Assembly (NCBI GenBank): GCA_031769625.1
Contig: JAUIMM010000003.1
Location: 1,505,001-1,569,000 of the forward strand
Length of the DNA stretch: 64,000 nucleotides
Direction: 5' to 3'
DNA from: Taudactylus pleione
Lineage: Eukaryota; Chordata; Amphibia; Anura; Myobatrachidae
Shown one piece after another: positions 21,640 to 33,249 of this stretch. Position 1 is the stretch's first letter, and each line of letters starts with the position of its first letter. A program made the translations under genes and the position numbers. Below the pieces are notes generated by a model. That model was not told the DNA's origin and made no database searches. It saw only the letters and a program-made list of their open reading frames with translations.

Positions 21640-23790
21640 GCGGCTACGGCGCACACAAACACAGAAAATATTTTTTTATTTTTGTTGGAGACTAGTGCAC
21701 TTTGTGGGTTACACCACCCTTTTAAGAAATGAGCCAGCCGGCCCTTTACTTATGGGACACAGGCACACGCTTGGCGCTGCTCCTTTGTTGATGCACGTGC
21801 GGCTACAGTGCACACAATTCACAAAGACAGAAAAAAAAGAAGATTTTTTTATTCTTTGTGGAGCGCACTTTGGGGGTTACACCACCCTTTAACAGACAGA
21901 CGCACGCTTGGCGCTGCTGCTTTGAGGATGCATGTACAGTGCAGACAATTCACAAACACAGAAGAAAATGTTTTATTTTTGTTGGAGTGCACTTTGGGGG
22001 TTACACCACCCTTTAACGGACAAGCCAGCCAGCCCTTTACTTATGGGACACAGGTGCATGCTTGGCGCTGCTCCTTTGTTGATGCACGTGCAGCCACAGT
22101 GCACACAATTCACAAACACAGAAAATATTTTTTTATTTTGTTTGGAGTGCACTCTGGGGGTTACAGCACCCTTTAACGGACAAGCCAGCCAGCCCTTTAC
22201 TTATGGGACACAGGTGCATGCTTGGCGCTGCTCCTTTTTTGATGTACGTGCAGCCACAGTGCACACAATTCACAAACACAGAAAAAATTTTTTTTGTTTG
22301 TTTGGAGTGTACTTTGGGGGTTACAGCACCCTTTAACGGACAAGCCAGCCTGCCTTTACTTATGGGACACAGGCGCTCTCTTGGCGCTGCTCCTTTGTTG
22401 ATGCACGTGCAGCCACAGTGCACACAATTCACAAACACCGAAAATATTTTTTTATTTTGTTTGGAGTGCACTTTTGGGGTTACAGCACCCTTAAACGGTC
22501 AAGCCAGCCGGCCCTTTACCTATGACACAGGCACTACGCTTGGCACTACTTTGTTGATGCACGTGCGGCTACTGCGCACACAATTCACAAACACAAAAGA
22601 ATATATTTTTTTATTTTGTTTGGAGTGCCCTTTGGGGGTTACAGCACCCTTAAACGGTCAAGCCAGCCGGCCCTTTACCTATGACACAGGCGCACGCGTG
22701 GCACTACTTTGTTGATGCACGTGCGGCTACTGAGCACACAATTCACAAACACAAAAAAATATATTTTTTTATTTTTTTTGGAGTGCACTTTGGGGGTAAC
22801 AGCACCCTTTAACGGACAAGCCAGCTGGCCCTTTACTTATGGGACACAGGCGCACACTTGCTGCTGCTCCTTTGTTGATGCACGTGCAGCCACAGTGCAC
22901 ACAATTCACAAACACAGAAAATATATATTTTTTTGTTTGGAGTGTAATTTGGGGGTTACAGCACCCTTTAACGGACAAGCCAGCCGGCCCTTTACTTATG
23001 GGACACAGGCGCATGCTTGGCGCTGCTCCTTTGTTGATGCACGTGCAGCCACAGTGCACACAATTCACAAACACAGAAAATATTTTTTTATTTTGTTTGG
23101 AGTGCACTTTGGGGGTTACAGCACCCTTTAACGGTCAAGCCAGCCAGCCCTTTACCTATGACACAGGTGCTACGCTTGGCACTACTTTGTTGATGCACGT
23201 GCGGCTACTGGGCACACAATTCACAAACACCAAAAAATGTATATTTTTTTTTTGAGTGCACTTTGGGGGTTACAACACCCTTTAACGGACAAGCCAGCTG
23301 GCCCTTTACTTATGGGCCACAGGCGCACGCTTGGAGCTGCTCCTTTGTTGATGCAAGTGCAGCCACAGTGCACACAATTCACAAACACAGAAAATATATA
23401 TTTTTTTTGTTTGGAGTGTACTTTGGGGGTTACAGCACCCTTTAACGGACAAGCCAGCCAGCCTTTTACTTATGGGACACAGGTGCACGCTTGGCGCTGC
23501 TCCTTTGTTGATGCACGTGCAGCCACAGTGCACACAATTCACAAACACAGAAAATATATATTTTTTTTGTTTGGAGTGCCCTTTGGGGGTTACAGCACCC
23601 TTTAACGGACAAGCCAGCTGGCCCTTTACTTATGGGACACAGGTGCACGCTTGGAGCTGCTCCTTTGTTGATGCAAGTGCAGCCACAGTGCACACAATTC
23701 ACAAACGCAGAAAATATTTTTTTATTTGGTTTGGAGTGCACTTTGGGGGTTACAGCACCCTTTAATGGTCAAGCCAGCTGGCCCTTTATT
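21640..23790 (-). repeat. Subterminal ~160-bp repeat array, about 13-14 units
   Basis: Tandem units of 155-165 bp with GGAGTGCACTTTGGGGGTTA, ACAGCACCCTTTAACGGACA, AGCCAGCCGGCCCTTTAC and TTGTTGATGCACGTGC blocks. The array lies between the putative promoter (about 24080) and the transposase start codon (21616), so it forms the leader of any transcript or an intron. Many overlapping open frames of 60-170 codons on both strands are caused by the repeat. Some units are shortened (e.g. about 21890-21960) and TATGAC-type variants alternate with TATGGGACAC units. Confidence 0.95.
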
Positions 23791-23796
23791 TATGAC

Positions 23797-24232
23797 ACAG
23801 GCGCCCCCTGGACAACACTACAGCACCCCTTTAGGACTGGGACACTGCACAGGACTTTGCAGTGGACACAGCCCCTATGGACAACTGACTGCACAACACA
23901 GTCCAGCCAGCCCCTATGGACTTTGGAGGAGTGGACACAGCCCCCATGGACAACAGCAGCACAGCACAGCACAGCACAGCACAACACTACACAGCCCAGC
24001 CCAGCCAGCCTTAACTCCCACCCTCCCTCTTCACTGTCCACAGCCGAGTGAGAAAATGGCGCCGACGCGGGTACCTTATATAGTATCCAAAACCCGCGAG
24101 ACCCGGAAGGCGGGATGATGACGTTTTGCCTCGATTACAGATCCGAGTCAGGCGGGAAAAGTCGAGCCTGACTCGGATCGGCCTCGGATCGGGGGGGCTC
24201 GGATTTCAGAAATCCGAACCCGCTCACCCCTA
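23797..24232 (-). repeat. Long terminal repeat arm, right
   Basis: Inverted counterpart of 17834-18290. It differs by scattered substitutions and a small deletion in the GATCCGAGCCCCC region. Confidence 0.9.
24070..24125 (-). promoter_or_regulatory. Putative transposase promoter
   Basis: Minus-strand TATATAAGG at about 24074-24082, with the upstream AACGTCATC motif at about 24114-24122. It is oriented towards the transposase start at 21616, 2.4 kb downstream across the repeat array. Confidence 0.55.
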
Positions 24233-24234
24233 AT

Positions 24235-24770
24235 ATATATATATAATATATATAGATATACATACACACATGCTTATATATATATATATATACACACATG
24301 CTCATGTATATATATATATATATACACATGCATATATAAATATTATATATATATATACATACACAAATGCATGCATATATAATATATTATATATATATAT
24401 ACGTACACACATGCATGCATATATAATATATTATATATATATATATACGTACACACATGCATGAATATATAATATATTATATATATACGTACACAAATGC
24501 ATGCATATATAATATATTATATATATATATACATACACAAATGCATGCATATATAATATATTATATATATATATACGTACACACACGCATGCATATATAA
24601 TATATTATATATATATATACATACACACACGCATGCATATATAATATATTATATATATATATACATACACACACGCATGCATATATACCTATATATATAT
24701 ATATATATATATATACAAACATGTATAATTGCATATATAAATATATATATATATATATATATGAATATAT
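24235..24770. repeat. AT-rich satellite, about 44-bp unit
   Basis: Repeats of GCATGCATATATAATATATT followed by (AT)n and ACATACACAC. Eight or so units flank the right end of the hAT. Isoleucine/tyrosine frames are artefacts. Confidence 0.9.
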
Positions 24771-25050
24771 TTTAGAGATATGTACTGGATATATAGCTCA
24801 AACACACACACCTCTCCCCCCCAGATGATTCCGCCCAACATGTGCTATGGTGAAGGAGGTGCTTACCTGCAGCTGGAGGAGTGCAGTGGCTGACCGAGCA
24901 CTCAAACAGCCCACGACCCACGTAAGCTGCCTGGGTGGAGCTGTGTCCTGCCGCATCAGGCCTCCCCTATATTCTGCCATCTCCGTGGCTATGAGGAGCT
25001 GGCACGTATGCGTGGCAGCTCCCTTCACTGCAAGCCTGTTAAGAACTCCA

Positions 25051-25080
25051 ATGAGACGGAGACAAGAATCTCCGTCTCAT
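25051..25080. repeat. Perfect 12-bp hairpin
   Basis: ATGAGACGGAGA pairs perfectly with TCTCCGTCTCAT across a 6-base loop, followed by a run of A. Possibly near the end of the Harbinger element. The rest of 24771-25179 shows nothing recognisable. Confidence 0.6.
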
Positions 25081-25179
25081 AAAAAAAAAATACACTCGTT
25101 GAGCGGCGGGTCGGCGGCGACAGACTGACGGGCAGAAGGGGCTTTCTAGATACTGAATCCCCTGCCTTCACAACTGGGA

Positions 25180-27600
25180 TTGTGGATGGGCCCCCTCTCT
25201 GTCTGGGTCTGGGACTCCAGTCCCGGCAGTCCCCCCCAGATGGCGGCCCTGATTGCTACTGTGCTCTGCTTTGTATTTGGCTTTTACCTTTTACAAAGTG
25301 TCTTCTACCTGCAACTGCATTCTATCCTGTTCCTGAATTCTGTGCTGATGCATCCCTATCAGTATAAAGTGTTGGTCGCCCAAGCTGGGGTCCAGTTGAA
25401 GCAGGAGAGGGCCCAGCAAAGGAGAAGAACATGCTGGACCAAAGAGTGACTGCAGCAAAGGGATACCCGCTTCACATGTCCCTGCTGATGGAGATCAAGG
25501 ACAATAACCCGGACGACTACCGCAACTACCTGCGCATGGATGACGCCACTTTCTAGGAGTTGCTGACTATGGTGACCCCCCCACATCCAGAGGCAAGACA
25601 CAAGGTGGCGGAGGGCAATCCCTGCTGAAGAGAGGCTGGTGGCTACCCTGAGGTACCTGGCTACAGGAAGTTCATTTGAAGACCTGAAGTTTGGGACCCT
25701 CATCTCACCTCTGTCCTTGGGCATCATCATTCCAGAGACCTGCAAGGCTATAGTCAAAGTGCTGCAGTACCAGTAGTGCAAGGTAAGAAATAAAAACACA
25801 CTACACATTTGTTTCTTGTGAAATAAAAAAAGTTTTTTTTTTTTTTACAATTTTACTCTTTATATAACTGTCCCAGACAATAAGGCTGCATTAACAAAAC
25901 TGTGCTGCATAGCAGTCATGAACATTTGAGTTGAAAGAACATTACACCACGTCATTTTAATTATACATTACATAAACATGTGTATAAACAGTACAAAACA
26001 GCATTATCACCAAATTTTACCAATCCCAATAGGTAGCCTGCTGTATGTTTTACGGTGAGTCAGACACCAGATTGAACAGGCCAATGCACACATGGCACAA
26101 GTACAGATTGTGGTCTCCGGCTTCCAGCAAGTGTGTAGTGACCTTGTCCAATTAGTGTCATCACCACCGTATAGCATACAGCCTGCACCTATTGGGAGTG
26201 ATGAAATTTGGTGATAGTACAGAAGAAAAAGAAAAAAAAGAAAAAAAAGAAAAATTAAGAATAATGCGGCAAATCCTCCTCTGACTCCAGCAGAGCATTG
26301 TAAACAGTCCTGCTTGTGGTTGGGGTGCTGGGTGGGGGAGTAAACTCCAACTGGGCTGGGGGGGCTGACATAGGCATTTGGAGCAGGGGAATAAAGCATA
26401 GGATTAGTATTATAGGTGGAGTTGTGCAAATTACTATTGAGGGATCGAATGAGAAGCTCATAGATGAGCTAATGGAAATTTTTGGAAGTTGTCAAATCCA
26501 TTTTTCTCATCTGACTATTAATCTGAGCAGTAAAGTCGTCAATATCATCAGGGGCTTTTTGAAGGATGCTTTCTGCTTTTTGTAGAAACTCCTCCTGTTC
26601 TGTGTGCTTTTGCTTTTTTTGGGGGGGGCAGTACCAAGGTGGATGATGCTCCTGGTTCAATGGGTGTGGTAATTGTGATGACGTTTTCCACCTTGCTGTC
26701 CCCAATCAAATTTAGGTCCGGCGTGGTGGACAAATCAGGATCTTGGGTGGGAGTCTTTATAGGAAAAAAAAGAAAAAACAATATTAAAGTCATGTTTATC
26801 TAAAAACTTATTTTTCTATTTTTCCAGTTTCCTAACACCGTGGAAGAGTGGAAGAGCATCACTGAAGATTTTGAACAATGTTGGAATTTCCCTAACTGCA
26901 GAGGAGCCATTGATGGAAAACACATCTGCATCCACCCACCTGCCAACCCTGAATCATATTACTACAACTACAAAGGCTTCTTCAGCATCATCTCATGGCA
27001 GTGGTGAATGCCAACTATGAATTTTTGTTTGTGGATGTCGGTAAGAATGACCGTGCTTCAGATGGTGGGTCCTTCAAACAGACTGCTTTCTACCAGAGAT
27101 TGACCAACAAAACCCTTCACTTGCCTCAGTGGACGAGACAAAGCACGGCCTAAATTAAGTTTTCATCGCAGACAATGCTTTTGCATTACATGAACATGTG
27201 ATGAAGCCATTTGCACAGAGGGGCCTGACCAGAGAGAAGAGGATCTACAACTATCGTCTATCCTGGGCACGGCGCATTGTGGAAAAATGTGTTTGGAATA
27301 TTCAGCAACTGGTTCCGCATTTTCCATACCATCATAAACCTACGTGTGGAGAAAATAGACTGGGTCGTGATGGCGTGCTGTGTGCTGCATAACTTTCTGC
27401 AAAGGAAAACTACCCAACGAGGACCAGTCCCAGCTAGACCAGAAGATGTAGGAGCTCTGGAGGACATTGCCCAGTTGACATCAATGTCTGCACCAACAAA
27501 TGCAACAACATCAACAGCACGTGCCAAAAAAGTGAGGGAGGAGTATATGGCCTATTTCAATGGACCAGGTGCGGTGCCATGGCAGGAGGGCTGTCTGTGA
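25180..27600 (+). pseudogene. Harbinger transposase, two exons (broken)
   Basis: PIF/Harbinger transposase related to vertebrate HARBI1. Exon 1 (about 25180-25782) contains DDYRNYLRMDDATF, then ELLTMV, and after a frameshift EERLVATLRYLATGSSFEDL and IIPETCKAIVKVLQY. A canonical donor (AG|GTAAGA at 25782/25783) and acceptor (TTTCCAG|T at 26827/26828) define a 1045-bp intron. Exon 2 contains FPNCRGAIDGKHI (first Asp), DVGKNDRASDGGSF (second Asp) and RRIVEKCVWNIQQL-type sequence shifting to FGIFSNWFRIFHTIINL (third acidic region), then VMACCVLHNFL. In-frame stops (near 25555, 25780, 27006, 27150) and at least three frameshifts disable it. Confidence 0.85.
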
Positions 27601-28693
27601 GATAAATGACAATAGTGGACAACTGTGATTGAGCAACAAAAAAAATTAAAGGTTTTGGTTTATGAACTGTGGGCCTGATTCAGCCGCTCGTAAGCGGCCG
27701 CTCGTTCGCTCTGAGCGATGTTCGCACAACTGCGCATGTGTATGGGTCGTAATGTGCATGCGCCAACCAGTCATAGTGGTCGGAAATCGTGCGCTCGCAA
27801 AACAGTGAGGGGCTGCTAATTTGATTGACAGAATGTACCGTTTGCGGGTGGTAACAGGGGAAGGTGCTTGAAAACGGGGAAGTGGAGATCTGAACGCAGG
27901 CGTGCCTAACGGTCAAAAGGGCATTTAATGGGAGTGCATAATTAGTAAAGGAGCGTCATCGACCACGTCACTTGGTTGTCTTTTAGCCTGAACCGCTCGC
28001 AGTGATAGCGATAAGAAAAAGCTACCACAAGCACTGCGAGCAGTTCAGATGCCTTTTGATGTACCTGATTAATCTAATAAATACCGGAGATGACGTGTGA
28101 TGCGAACGGCAAAAGGGCGTCTTTACAAAATAGCGAGCGCATTTTAGTTCGCTCGCTCAGACATAGAGGCGTCAACAAACCGCAAAGAGCAAGCGCTCAA
28201 TTTAAATAGACGGCCCCTTTTTTGGAACGACCGTCCGCAAATAGTGTCCGGGTCTGAATCAGGCCCTGTGTCTCTACTTACCAAAAAAACCTCAGACAGT
28301 GCAATCACTTCTCCTGCCTCCTGTTCTCCCTCTCGCTCGGCCATCAGTACCACTGACTGGCGTTGTGGCTCTTGTGCGCTTATGAAACTTATAAGGTCAT
28401 AGTACCAGAGTGTTGGCTGGTACACGTCATCACTGCCTGCCCGGGAACTTTTGGAGTCATCAACTTTTTTGCTTTTCTTTTATATACACGGTATGCAGGT
28501 TCTGTATTTTGTGCCGTACTGCTTTAAGGTCAGCATCCGCTATTAACCTTTTTGTGTACTCCAACAAGACCCCCAAAGCTGCCAATTTTGCCGACATGTG
28601 GTGGTACTGTCGACAGAATATCTGCCATAGACACTCCTTTTCCTGGATGATCTTTAGGAATCCGATAAACTCCCATTCACTATCCACAGACAT
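26263..28693 (-). pseudogene. Harbinger Myb/SANT (MADF)-like partner protein
   Basis: Second protein of Harbinger elements, which binds element DNA and helps import the transposase. Exon 1 (28693-28282) reads EFIGFLKIIQEKECLWQIF, LAALGVLLEY and ADLKAVRHKIQNLHTVYIKE, a MADF-type helical domain. After a frameshift it continues YQPTLWYYDLISFI to a canonical donor (G|GTAAGTAG, 28282/28281). The next exon starts at an AG acceptor at 26755-26756 and reads TPTQDPDLSTTPDLNL, LPPPKKAKAHRT and, after a frameshift, FLQKAESILQ. A Harbinger MITE (27671-28266) occupies the intron just downstream of the donor. The distal exon lies inside the transposase intron on the other strand. Frameshifts make it a pseudogene. 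Confidence 0.75.
27671..28266. mobile_element. Harbinger-type MITE (GGGCCTGATTCAG family, ~597 bp)
   Basis: 596-bp non-coding element with ends GGGCCTGATTCAG and CTGAATCAGGCCC and a 3-bp duplication TGT. It is close kin to 41355-41952 (598 bp) and 46102-46700 (599 bp), which share the GAACGCAGGCGTGCC and AATCTAATAAATAGCGGA blocks. Confidence 0.9.
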
Positions 28694-28739
28694 TGCTAGG
28701 AGGAAAAAAATGAGGACATTTTAATAATCTACAAATATG

Positions 28740-29085
28740 AATTGTTTTGTACATTTTTAATGTATATTTTTACATTTTTCAAGTTTTTTGTATATTTTAT
28801 TTGTTTTTTTGTTTGTTATTATTATATCTTTACAGGAATTTAATGTTTTTTTAGATGTATTTTATTCGTTTTTTTTTCTTAAAGGAATGTTCTGTGTTTT
28901 TATATGTATTTTATCATGCATTTTTTCCAAGGAATGTTGTGTTTTTAGATGTATTTTAATCTGTTTTTTTTCCAGGAATGTTATGTTTTTTTAAATGTAT
29001 TTTAACATGTTTTTTTTCCAGGGATGTTTTGTGTTTTTTTAAATGTATTTTAACATGATTTTTTCCAGGGATGTAATGTCTATAT
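28740..29085. repeat. T-rich tandem repeat, about 50-55-bp unit
   Basis: Five or so units of TTTTTTCCAGGAATGTT... followed by TTTTTAAATGTATTTTAACA. Confidence 0.75.
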
Positions 29086-29206
29086 ATATGTATAGTAATA
29101 TGTTTATATTTGTTGTTGCAATATATTTTTTTATGTTGGTGACATACATTGGTTTATGGTGGTATATTCGAACATCATAAACTAATGTATCATAGCAACA
29201 AAAACA

Positions 29207-29210
<4 letters not shown>

Positions 29211-29256
<46 letters not shown>
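29211..29256. repeat. (TA)n microsatellite
   Basis: Pure TA dinucleotide run. Confidence 0.95.
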
Positions 29257-29258
<2 letters not shown>

Positions 29259-29379
29259 ATGTTGTTGTAATGTTTTAATATTTGTTGTTGAACTACATTT
29301 TTTTAAATCAAATAATACAATTTTTGAGTGATTTTTTATTGTGAGGTTATTTTATAGGTGTCACATGACATTGGTGGGT

Positions 29380-29765
29380 AGGTGGGTTGCACAAATTGGT
29401 GGGTAGGTTGGTGGCACACATTGGTGAGCAGTGGGAGGTTAATGCATGGCCCAGCCACTGCCCGCCTCATTCCGGTAGGGGCGGTGGCTGGGTCATGCAG
29501 TTATAACCATATTGGTGGGTAGCTGGGTGGCACACATTGGTGAGCAGTGGGAGGTTAGTGCATGGCCCCGCCACTGCCCACCTCATTCTGGTGAGCAGTG
29601 GCTGGGTCATGCATTTATAAACACATTGGTGGGTAGGTGGGTGGCACAGATTGGTGAGCAGTGGGAGGTTAATCCATGGCCCAGCCACCGCCTGCCTCAT
29701 TCCGGTGGGTGGTGGCTAGTTCATGCATTTAGAAGTGGCTGGCACACATTGGTGGGCAGTGGGGT
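29380..29765. repeat. Tandem repeat, about 114-bp unit
   Basis: Three to four units beginning GGTGGGTAGGTGGGTGGCAC and ending TCATGCATTTATAA. Confidence 0.9.
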
Positions 29766-30314
29766 TGCATTAAATACAGTACCAATACTCACCAAACTGC
29801 TGTAATCCACACTTCACTGTGCAGGCTCTCTCCTGCTTCCTTCTTGTAACCACGATGCTGCAGAAGATGACGATTGGGGCGTGTACAGGGTCCTGTCAGT
29901 CAAATTCCCCAAAGTACGATGAATCGTGAGATACATTGTGAGTAAAAAAACCTCACGTTTAAATGAAATCGTGTCCCAGATTGGCAAATCTGGCCTACAG
30001 CGCGCCAGATCTCAAGATGCGAGGTGCGACGAGCGGGGACGTGCAACGGCATCGTGATCAGGAGTAGAACTTCACGATTTGGCCATATTTTACACGATTT
30101 GTCCTCACAATTCGTTGAAATCGGCCAAATAGGGTAAAAAATCACCATGTGTGTGGCCAGCTTTAGACCTTTTTACAATTGTTATATGTTTTCAAGTTTT
30201 TCGGTTTGTTTTGGATTCATGTTTATAAATACCTTTTACAAGACCAAAGGTTTTTTGTGACATATAATCAGGACTTCTCATCAACTGAATTAAGTTAATC
30301 TTTAAAGCACCGGA

Positions 30315-30585
30315 GAGAAAGAAACCTTTATGGGAATGCGAGTTTGGAATCAAATGTAAGTGTTATTCCAATATAGAAAAGTAACCTGATTCGATGGTTG
30401 GCTGAATATAAATATACCTTTATATATACATATGTGAGGATAGAAATGTAAGTGTCATTTCAATTAGGCAAAGTGAGTTGATCTTGCTGGTTCACTGAGT
30501 ATAAAGAAACCTTTATATACAAGCGTGGGAGAATATTGATGTAAGTGTTGTTGCGATTTGAACAGACAGAGGATGAAGATTTACT
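30315..30585. repeat. Tandem repeat, about 90-bp unit
   Basis: Three diverged units containing ACCTTTATATA, GAATnnnAATGTAAGTGTT and a GGTTGGCTGA/GGTTCACTGA variant. Neighbouring 29766-30314 and 30586-30969 hold no gene. A short repeat end at about 30838-30895 (GGTCGGCCCGAGTCTAATAT, TTTTTGGTAAACGAAGATAC) resembles the left end of the hAT at 4897. Confidence 0.65.
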
Positions 30586-31344
30586 ACTATACATGAGTCA
30601 CTATATTATTATGAAAAATAAATAAAGCCATGCTGCTGAATCTTGTTGAGACAATACTGTCTACAATGTATAATCTATTTTAGATTTATTCTTATATGTA
30701 AAAAAGTAAAATATAAAAAAATACCATATGCACACATATTATCACATCATGAGTAATAAAACATCATATATAACATAAAAATAAATTGTAGCAATTGTAT
30801 CTCTTCCAGCCACGGTGCTCAAAATAAATACATATTCTCAGGGTCGGCCCGAGTCTAATATTTTTGGTAAACGAAGATACATTTTGGCGCCCCCTGGCTG
30901 AATTTGCACACGCTGAAGGTGCATGCACCCGACAAAGTGGTCTCATGGGAAAAGCCATAATCAAGAGTGCAGGGTCATTTTAAGAGAGGAAGGGGCCCGT
31001 GTGCACTCCTTGTGTGGGGCCCCCTCCTCTCTCCCTGGTGGCTGGCAGCTGACTGAAGCGGCTGGCCAGCCACCGGAGCATTAGAAGACTCCGGGCACTA
31101 GAGTGTGACCAGAGTCTACTGTGCATGCGCAGAACACCGGAAAATGGCCGCCGCGGCCATTTTTCCAGTGTTCTGAGCAGCAGTGACACCCGATGTGGGA
31201 CCTTGGACAGGTAGGGGGTGCAGTGTAGGGGTGAGCGGGTTCGGATTTCTGAAATCCGAACCCCCCCGAGCCCCCCCGATCCGAGGCCGATCCGAGTCAG
31301 GCTCGACTTTTCCCGCCTGACTCGGATCTGAAATCGAGGCAAAA

Positions 31345-31393
31345 CGTCATCATCCCACCTTCTGGGTCTCGCGGGTTTTGGATGCTATATAAG
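31345..31393 (+). promoter_or_regulatory. Conserved hAT promoter region
   Basis: AACGTCATC at about 31343 and TATATAAGG at 31386-31394, as in both arms of the 17834-24232 element. Confidence 0.5.
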
Positions 31394-31741
31394 GTACCCG
31401 CGTTGGCGCCATTTTCTCACTCGGCTGTGGATAGTGAAGAGGGAGGGTGGGAGTTAGGGCTGGCTGGGCTGTGTAGTGTAGTGCAGTGTAGTGTTGTGCT
31501 GAGCTGCGCTGTGCTGCTGTTGTCCATAGGGGCTGTGTCCACTCCTCCAAAGTCCATAGGGGCTGGCTGTGTTGTGCTGTGCTGCTGTTGTCCATAGGGG
31601 CTGTGTCCACTCCTCCAAACTCCATAGGGGCTGGCTGTGTTGTGCTGTGCTGCTATTGTCCATAGGGGCTGTGTCCACTCCTCCAAAGTCCATAGGGGCT
31701 GGCTGGACTGTGTTGTGCAGTCAGTTGTCCATAGGGGCTGT

Positions 31742-32262
31742 GGGGGTCATTCAGGACGCTCACAAGCGGGTCGATGGTGCCCTACTGCACATGTGCACGA
31801 CGGAGGGAGCTCCGTCGTGCGCATGCGCGAGACCCAGCTAGCGACGGGATAGCCGTCGCTCCGGGTCTCGCACCAAAGGGGGCGTGCTGTCGATGTTGAT
31901 TGACAGTACGCCCCCTTTGGTGGGCGTGCCTGCCAGACGGAGGCGTTACCATGGGAACGCCTACCGTCTGAAGCCGGCCCCACTGACATCACTAGTGATG
32001 TCAGTGGGAGTGATTTTGGCTCTGATAGAGCCAAAATCACTCCAGGGCTTGCGGCAGCGAGACCCTACCGCAGGGTCTCCGTCGCAAGCCCGATGGTCGC
32101 GATGGTCTTAACCATCGCGACCATCATCATGGATGCTCGCTATAGCTGTGGGTGGTCACCCACAGCTATGCGAGCGTCCAAGAGGCCGCTCCATTTTCAT
32201 GTAGGAGGGCCCTGATTCAGAGCGAGTGCTCTGGTCAGAGCGTCTGGCTCTGAATCAGGCCT
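31742..32262. mobile_element. Harbinger-type MITE made of consecutive hairpins
   Basis: 521-bp insertion with a TGT duplication (31739-31741, 32263-32265) that splits the hAT 5' arm. Nearly all of it is a series of about nine separate palindromes, e.g. GCACGACGGAGGGAGCTCCG, CACTGACATCACTAGTGATG, GTGATTTTGGCTCTGATAGA and ATGGTCGCGATGGTCTTAAC, each followed by its own complement. Related copies are at 39218-40044 and 49820-50336. Confidence 0.9.
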
Positions 32263-32289
32263 TGTGTCCACTCCAAAGTCCTGTGCAGT

Positions 32290-33215
32290 GTCCCAGTGTC
32301 CCAGTGCGCCTGTGTCATAAATAAAGGGCCAGCTGGCTTGACCGTTAAAGGGTGCTGTAACCCCCAAAGTGCACTCCAAACCAAATAAAAAAATATTTTC
32401 TGTGTTTGTGAATTGTGTGCACTGTGGCTGCACATGTATCAACAAAGGAGCAGCGCCAAGCGTGCGCCTGTGTCCCATAAGTAAAGGGCCGGCTGGCTTG
32501 TCCATTAAAGGGTGCTGTAACCCCCAAAGTGCACTCCAAAAAAAATTAAAAAATATTTATTTTTGTGTTTGTGAATTGTGTGCGCAGTAGCCGCACGTGC
32601 ATCACCAAAGTAGCGCCAAGCGTGCACCTGTGTCATAAGTAAAGGGCCGGCTGGCTTGACTGTTAAAGGGTGCTGTAACCCCCAAAGTGCACTCCAAACC
32701 AAATAAAAAAATATTTTCTGTGTTTGTGAATTGTGTGTACTGTGGCTGCACGTGCCTCAACAAAGGAGCAGTGCCAAGCGTGCACCTGTATCCCATAAGT
32801 AAAGGGCCGGCTGGCTTGACCGTTAAAGGGTGCTGTAACCCCCAAAGTTCACTCCAGAAAAAAAAATAATATATATATTTTTGTGTTTGTGAATTGTGTG
32901 CGCAGTAGCCGCACGAGCATCAACAAAGTAGCGCCAAGCGTGCGCCTGTGTCATAAGTAAAGGGCCGGCTGGCTTGACCGTTAAAGGGTGCTGTAACCCC
33001 CAAAGTGCACTCCAAACCAAATAAAAAAATATTTTCTGTGTTTGTGAATTATGTGCACTGTGGCTGCACGTGCATCAACAAAGGAGCAGCGCCAAGCGTG
33101 CGCCTGTGTCCCATAAGTAAAGGGCCGGCTGGCTCATTTCTTAAAGGGTGGTGTAACCCACAAAGTGCACTAGTCTCCAACAAAAATAAAAAATTATTTT
33201 CTGTGTTTGTGTGCG
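32290..33215 (+). repeat. Subterminal ~160-bp repeat array, about 6 units
   Basis: Same unit as 21640-23790, here between the promoter arm and the transposase start. Confidence 0.9.
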
Positions 33216-33249
33216 CCTTAGCCGCACGTATATATATAAATATAACATA

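Larger units (their letters stand above)
17834..24232 (-). mobile_element. hAT element with head-to-head duplicated 5' ends
   Basis: 6.4-kb element beginning TAGTGGTGAGCGGGTTCGG and ending with the complementary CCCGCTCACCCCTA. The two ends match over about 450 bp, far more than a normal hAT terminal repeat. Each side carries, going inward, promoter-like sequence, ~160-bp tandem repeats and the transposase start codon region. The right side continues into a nearly complete minus-strand transposase. The left side stops after about 30 codons and meets the truncated transposase 3' end at about 18757. A related copy at 31227-35455 has this 5' end on one side only and a different 3' end. Flanks (GTAAGTAT / ATATATAT) do not form a clear duplication, perhaps because the right flank is an expanded AT repeat. 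Confidence 0.8.

Noticed and set aside
21808..23765. Many 60-170-codon frames on both strands
   Set aside because: Generated by the ~160-bp subterminal repeat; they recur with the same residues in each unit.
24270..24464. Tyr/Ile-rich small proteins
   Set aside because: AT satellite artefact.
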